Positions 6,174 to 9,516 of a stretch of 9,516 nt of DNA are shown one piece after another. Positions within the stretch are counted from its first letter, which is position 1. Each line of letters begins with the position of its first letter. Source of the stretch: Anaerolineales bacterium UBA1136 (GTDB lineage Bacteria; Chloroflexota; Anaerolineae; Anaerolineales; UBA11657); NCBI GenBank assembly GCA_002311455.1, contig DCAJ01000056.1, forward strand, positions 1-9,516, written 5' to 3'. Both the position numbers and the translations under genes were made by a program. The notes under the pieces were generated by a model that saw only the letters and a list, made by a program, of their open reading frames with translations, made no database searches and was not told the DNA's origin.

Positions 6174-6247
6174 GGGCGGTTAGCTCAGCTGGTTAGAGCG
6201 TTGCGTTGACATCGCAAAGGTCGTTGGTTCGAGTCCAATACCGCCCA
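6174..6247 (+). tRNA. tRNA-Val (anticodon GAC)
   Basis: The 74-base sequence folds into a full cloverleaf. The acceptor stem GGGCGGT pairs with ACCGCCC, and the D arm contains TAGCTCAGCTGGTTAGAGC. The anticodon stem TTGCG/CGCAA closes the loop TTGACAT with anticodon GAC at 6208-6210, and the T arm is GTTGG-TTCGAGT-CCAAT. The discriminator base is A6247. The next bases are CCT, so the 3' CCA is not encoded and must be added by CCA transferase. GAC reads the valine codons GTC and GTT. Confidence 0.96.
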
Positions 6248-6292
6248 CCTATATAATGTATATACAAACATGCTGACCATAATTGATTACCA

Positions 6293-6351
6293 GTTAACAG
6301 AACGCAATAATGCAATTATAGTATTGGAATTGCTACAATTCGTTTGTTAAC
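6293..6351 (+). promoter_or_regulatory. Long stem-loop upstream of thrS, possible leader element
   Basis: GTTAACAGAACG (6293-6304) pairs with CGTTTGTTAAC (6341-6351) over 11 base pairs, with one bulged G at 6300. Inside the loop, GCAATT (6312-6317) pairs with AATTGC (6328-6333), or alternatively GAATTG (6327-6332) with CAATTC (6336-6341). It lies between tRNA-Val and thrS and has no following T-run, so it is not an intrinsic terminator. A T-box is excluded because the conserved T-box sequence is missing. It may be a thrS mRNA leader structure or a processing signal for a tRNA-thrS transcript. Confidence 0.4.
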
Positions 6352-6362
6352 GGAAGACTTCC

Positions 6363-6403
6363 AGTGTGACCTTATATCAAGTTGCACACTAGGTGTAGTC
6401 ACA
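6363..6403 (+). promoter_or_regulatory. Competing short hairpins in the thrS upstream region
   Basis: AGTGTG (6363-6368) can pair with CACACT (6385-6390), TGTGAC (6365-6370) with GTCACA (6398-6403), and ACAC (6386-6389) with GTGT (6393-6396). These pairings share bases and exclude each other. The remaining DNA to the thrS ATG at 6479 is AT-rich. It holds a possible -35 TTGAGA (6434-6439), but no -10 box that fits well. Confidence 0.25.
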
Positions 6404-6478
6404 GCCGAATGTACTCAACATAATTATTATGGTTTGAGATAAGTTAATCTTGTTCTAAATTCAGGAATATGCTATTAC

Positions 6479-8278
6479 ATGAGTGACCAAACCCAAGAAA
6501 CATATCAGAACAGTCGACTGTACCGTTTACGGCATTCTACCGCACATATTCTAGCCCAGGCAGTTATGGAGATGTTCCCTGGTGAATCACAGATCGCTAT
6601 AGGTCCCCCTATTGAAAATGGTTTCTATTATGACTTCGATCTACCTAGAGCACTTACCCTTGAAGATTTACCGGTACTTGAAAAGCGCATGTGTGAGATT
6701 ATTGCTGGACAACACAAATTCATCCGTACTGAGTCTAATATCGAACAAGCGCGCAAGCAGTTTGCACATCAGAAATACAAATTGGAATTGATAGAAACTA
6801 TTTCACAAACTCACACGGTTGAAGGTACTGCTGAAAAGAATGAATCGGATGTGATTTCATTCTATACTCATGACACTTTCACTGATCTTTGCCGCGGACC
6901 ACATTTGGATCATACAGGTGAAATCAATCCAAAAGCCCTAAAGTTATTAAGTGTTGCAGGAGCATACTGGCGCGGAGATTCAAACAATATCATGCTGCAA
7001 CGAATTTACGGAACGATTTGGAGTACACCAAAAGAACTTAGACAATACCTTTGGACCGTAGAGGAAGCAAAGAAACGGGACCACCGCAAGCTTGGTTCAC
7101 AATTGGGTCTTTTTCACTTTTCTTCAGACATAGGGCCTGGACTACCACTTTTCACTCCAGCAGGTGAGACTTTAAGGCATTTGATGGAGTCTTATGTGCG
7201 CGATGTACAAACTAGATATGGTTATCAGCATGTGTGGACAGGACACATTGCAAAAGAAGACCTTTACAAGAAATCAGGACATTATGAAAATTACCGAGAT
7301 GCTATGTTTCCGGCCATGACGGATGAGAACATGACATTCCGACTAAAACCTATGAATTGCCCTAGTCATATGACGTTATTCAAAGAAATGGGTAAACACT
7401 CATACCGAGACCTGCCAATCCGGTTTGCAGAATTTGCTACTCTTTACCGTTATGAAAAATCTGGCGAACTCACCGGTCTGACTAGAGTACGTTCAGTAAC
7501 ACAGGATGATTGTCATATTTTCTGCACACCGAATCAAATACAGGACGAATTTGCACTGGCACTAGATCTAATACAAGAAGTGCTAGGACGATACCGATTC
7601 ACAGATTATCGCGTACGTCTATCGCTACGCGATGATGACGGAAAATATGTGCAAGACGATGAAAAATGGAGAATTGCACAATCTGCACTAAAGACCGCGC
7701 TAGATAATTCCGGTCTAGATTATTACACTGAAGCTGGAGAAGCAGCTTTTTACGGTCCAAAAGCTGACTTCATGGCTCGCGATGTATTGGGGAGAGAATG
7801 GCAACTGTCTACAATACAAGTAGATTTCATCCAGCCTTCTAAACTGAGCCTAACGTACCATGGAGAAGACGGACAGGAGCATACCCCAGTAGTATTACAC
7901 CGTGCCGTAACTGGTAGCACAGAGCGCTTCCTTGGTGTACTGATAGAACAGTATGCAGGCGCATTTCCACTCTGGCTAGCACCAGTACAAGCAATATTAA
8001 TCCCTATAACAGATCGAAACTTAGAATATTGTCAGCAATTACGTACTACATTACAAGATAACGGACTAAGGGTGAATATTGACACAGGCAATGAACGAAT
8101 GAACTCGAAGATACGAAAAGCGCAAGTCCAAAAAGTACCATTTATGCTAATAGTCGGTGATAAAGAAGAGCAAAGCAAATCGGTATCAGTAAGATTGCGG
8201 TCTGGAAAGAACATGGGTGCACAAACTATTGACGAATTTATTTCGATAACCAATCAGCAAATATCATCAGGAGACTGA
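6479..8278 (+). CDS. thrS: Threonyl-tRNA synthetase lacking the TGS domain
   Basis: The enzyme attaches threonine to tRNA-Thr and proofreads mischarged serine. It has 599 residues against about 640 in E. coli, because it begins at the editing domain with no N-terminal TGS domain. Editing-site motifs HSTAH (H19, H23) and CRGPH (C138, H142) are intact. The class II catalytic core has PMNCPSH (zinc ligand C294), motif 2 RYEKSGELTGLTRVR, QDDCHIF (H346) and motif 3 VLHRAVTGSTERF (H474), so all three zinc ligands are present. The anticodon-binding domain follows from about residue 500 (VQAILIPITDRN to KVPFMLIVGDKE). The ATG at 6479 has AGGA (6463-6466) twelve bases upstream. Absence of TGS is, as I recall, known in some bacterial ThrRS lineages, so this is not damage. 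Regulation is unclear, though the upstream region is structured. Confidence 0.96.
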   Translation: MSDQTQETYQNSRLYRLRHSTAHILAQAVMEMFPGESQIAIGPPIENGFYYDFDLPRALTLEDLPVLEKRMCEIIAGQHKFIRTESNIEQARKQFAHQKYKLELIETISQTHTVEGTAEKNESDVISFYTHDTFTDLCRGPHLDHTGEINPKALKLLSVAGAYWRGDSNNIMLQRIYGTIWSTPKELRQYLWTVEEAKKRDHRKLGSQLGLFHFSSDIGPGLPLFTPAGETLRHLMESYVRDVQTRYGYQHVWTGHIAKEDLYKKSGHYENYRDAMFPAMTDENMTFRLKPMNCPSHMTLFKEMGKHSYRDLPIRFAEFATLYRYEKSGELTGLTRVRSVTQDDCHIFCTPNQIQDEFALALDLIQEVLGRYRFTDYRVRLSLRDDDGKYVQDDEKWRIAQSALKTALDNSGLDYYTEAGEAAFYGPKADFMARDVLGREWQLSTIQVDFIQPSKLSLTYHGEDGQEHTPVVLHRAVTGSTERFLGVLIEQYAGAFPLWLAPVQAILIPITDRNLEYCQQLRTTLQDNGLRVNIDTGNERMNSKIRKAQVQKVPFMLIVGDKEEQSKSVSVRLRSGKNMGAQTIDEFISITNQQISSGD

Positions 8279-8361
8279 TAAGTGGTTCCATCACAATAAG
8301 TACCCTCAGAAATCTAAATATCCATATGTGTTAGAGCTTCGTTAGAAATTATCAAGATACC
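8279..8361. other. Intergenic stretch between thrS and the groESL promoter
   Basis: AT-rich and without a gene. No GC-rich hairpin with a T-run is seen after thrS, so termination is either factor-dependent or not recognisable here. Confidence 0.3.
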
Positions 8362-8390
8362 TTGACTGAGTACCAATGCGGCATTATCAT
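8362..8390 (+). promoter_or_regulatory. groESL promoter (sigma-70 type)
   Basis: TTGACT (8362-8367), a 17-base spacer and TATCAT (8385-8390), each matching five of six consensus bases. The predicted start near 8397 lies just before the CIRCE element, the usual arrangement for HrcA-repressed chaperonin operons. Confidence 0.8.
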
Positions 8391-8400
8391 CAGCACTGAT

Positions 8401-8427
8401 TTAGCACTTTTTGTTAAGGAGTGCTAA
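8401..8427 (+). promoter_or_regulatory. CIRCE operator (HrcA binding site)
   Basis: TTAGCACTT, nine bases, GAGTGCTAA: the controlling inverted repeat of chaperone expression. It deviates from the consensus arm TTAGCACTC only in the innermost base. HrcA bound here would repress groESL until heat stress titrates GroEL. In RNA the repeat would form a hairpin near the 5' end of the transcript. hrcA itself is not in the window. Confidence 0.93.
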
Positions 8428-8470
8428 TTAATAAAACAGACTAAATAGACTGCTAGGAGGCAACAAAAAG

Positions 8471-8767
8471 ATGTCACTTAATCTAAAGCCGCTAGGCGAA
8501 CGGCTAATTGTAGAGCCAATAGAACAAGAAGAAACCACGGCCGGCGGTATAGTTTTGCCTGAAACAGCCAAGGAAAAACCTCAAAAAGGTAAAGTGGTTG
8601 CTGTAGGGCCTGGAGCACGAGATGAAAGCGGAAGTCGCATCGCTATGGACGTATCTGCAGATGATGAGGTGCTGTTCGCAAAATATGCTGGCACAGAGGT
8701 AAAAATCGAAGGTAAAAAATTACTTATACTAAAAGAAAGCGATGTTCTAGCAATTCTAACCGGATGA
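8471..8767 (+). CDS. groES: Co-chaperonin GroES (10 kDa)
   Basis: The 98-residue lid of the GroEL folding chamber, active as a cytoplasmic heptamer. The sequence opens with LKPLGERLIVEPIEQEE. The mobile loop follows, ETTAGGIVLPETAKEKPQKG (about 21-40), with the Gly-Gly-Ile-Val-Leu that docks on GroEL. GKVVAVGPGA, DEVLFAKYAGTEVKIEGKKLLIL and ESDVLAIL close the barrel. The ATG has a perfect AGGAGG (8455-8460) ten bases upstream. It is first in the operon, 39 bases before groEL, and is controlled by the promoter and CIRCE element just upstream. Confidence 0.97.
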   Translation: MSLNLKPLGERLIVEPIEQEETTAGGIVLPETAKEKPQKGKVVAVGPGARDESGSRIAMDVSADDEVLFAKYAGTEVKIEGKKLLILKESDVLAILTG

Positions 8768-8806
8768 TAACAATAACAAATAGTAAAAGAGGAAAGGACT
8801 AAAATC

Positions 8807-9516
8807 ATGGCAGCAAAACAAATAGTTTATGAAGAAGATGCGCGCCGTGCGCTTAAGGCAGGAATAGATAAGCTGGCTGATGCGGTGTCAACCACCTTAG
8901 GCCCTAAAGGACGCAATGTAGCACTGGACAAAAAATTTGGTGCTCCTACTGTGACCCATGACGGTGTCACAGTAGCTAAAGATATCGAACTTGAGGACCC
9001 CTATGAGAATATGGGGGCACAACTGCTTTCACAGGCTGCAACCAAAACTAACGATATAGCCGGTGATGGTACCACTACCTCAACTGTACTTGCTCAGGCA
9101 ATGGTACACGAAGGCCTGAAGATGGCTGCTGCCGGAGTAAATCCCATGCTTCTGAAACGAGGGATTGAAGCAGCAACTCAGGCGATAGTTGAAAGCATCA
9201 AGGAACAGTCTCAACAGATAAACACCAAGGAAGAAATAGCTTCAGTAGCTGGAATTTCAGCCGCAGATAATGAAATAGGTGAACTGATTGCTGAGGTAAT
9301 GGATAAAGTAGGTAAAGATGGTGTAATTACTGTGGAAGAATCCAAAGGACTGGAATTTGAAACTGAGTACGTAGACGGTATGCAGTTTGATCGCGGATTT
9401 ATATCACCGTATTTCGTCACTAGTCCAGAGTCCATGGAATCTGCAATTGAAAACCCATATGTACTGATTCACGACAAGAAAATATCTGCAGCCCAGGACT
9501 TGGTTCCCTTGCTAGA
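8807..9516 (+). CDS. groEL: Chaperonin GroEL, N-terminal part (runs off right edge)
   Basis: This is the ATP-driven 60 kDa chaperonin; only the first 236 codons are in the window. The equatorial domain shows TLGPKGRNV (30-38), FGAPTVTHDGVTVAK (44-58), ELEDPYENMGAQLL and the ATP-site GDGTTT (86-91, with D87). The intermediate and early apical segments show AAGVNPMLLKRGI, SVAGISAADNEIG, KVGKDGVITVEES, FDRGFISPYFVT and the final HDKKISAAQDL. The ATG at 8807 has AAGGA (8794-8798) eight bases upstream. The frame is intact to the last base, so the gene simply continues past the window. The wording, such as THDGVTVAK and DPYENMGAQLL, reminds me of Chloroflexota GroEL, which supports the taxonomic guess. 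Confidence 0.97.
   Translation, partial: MAAKQIVYEEDARRALKAGIDKLADAVSTTLGPKGRNVALDKKFGAPTVTHDGVTVAKDIELEDPYENMGAQLLSQAATKTNDIAGDGTTTSTVLAQAMVHEGLKMAAAGVNPMLLKRGIEAATQAIVESIKEQSQQINTKEEIASVAGISAADNEIGELIAEVMDKVGKDGVITVEESKGLEFETEYVDGMQFDRGFISPYFVTSPESMESAIENPYVLIHDKKISAAQDLVPLL

Noticed and set aside
6252..6257. TATAAT just after the tRNA as a thrS promoter
   Set aside because: No -35 at acceptable spacing; the candidate TTGGTT is 22 bases away and inside the tRNA T arm.
6248..6478. T-box riboswitch for thrS
   Set aside because: The conserved T-box motif (TGGGTGGTACCGCG-like) and a terminator with a T-run are both absent.
1..9516. CRISPR arrays, insertion sequences, phage genes, defence or toxin-antitoxin modules
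   Set aside because: I looked for regularly spaced repeats, transposase or integrase motifs and short paired toxin genes and saw none. The window is ordinary housekeeping sequence apart from the trio of unknown small genes.

Overview
This is an AT-rich bacterial chromosomal window holding ordinary core-metabolism and housekeeping genes. It has no mobile element, CRISPR array, phage gene or toxin module that I can see. The likely source is a Chloroflexota bacterium, possibly a Dehalococcoidia/SAR202-like lineage. The hints are the wording of the GroEL N-terminus, a threonyl-tRNA synthetase with no TGS domain, and a two-subunit 2-oxoacid:ferredoxin oxidoreductase with a fused gamma-alpha chain. 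This assignment is inferred from remembered family resemblance, without any search, and is only moderately secure.

Layout. Positions 1-383 (minus) hold the N-terminal part of a lipoate-protein ligase/octanoyltransferase, cut by the window edge. Positions 546-3356 (minus) hold a two-gene operon for the alpha (gamma-fused) and beta subunits of a 2-oxoacid:ferredoxin oxidoreductase. A divergent promoter region follows. Positions 3573-4716 (plus) hold three small genes: an EthD-like alpha+beta-barrel protein, a two-helix membrane protein and an acidic protein I do not recognise. These converge on surE (minus, 4810-5610). surE is divergent from ridA (plus, 5730-6119). A tRNA-Val(GAC) gene with its own promoter comes next, then a structured stretch of about 230 bp, then thrS (6479-8278). 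The window ends with the groES-groEL operon, whose sigma-70-type promoter and CIRCE operator are almost textbook; groEL runs off the right edge.

How the genes fit together. The oxidoreductase would decarboxylate a 2-oxoacid (2-oxoglutarate or pyruvate) to an acyl-CoA and reduce ferredoxin. The lipoate gene serves other 2-oxoacid dehydrogenases or glycine cleavage and need not be functionally linked. SurE (nucleotidase) and RidA (enamine/imine deaminase) are both metabolite-housecleaning enzymes. thrS, tRNA-Val and groESL belong to protein synthesis and folding.

No new multi-gene system is evident. The points most worth a second look are the long inverted repeat and competing hairpins upstream of thrS, two genes that look leaderless (the EthD-like gene and surE), a GC-rich hairpin abutting the Shine-Dalgarno site of the oxidoreductase alpha gene, and the uncharacterised trio at 3573-4716.
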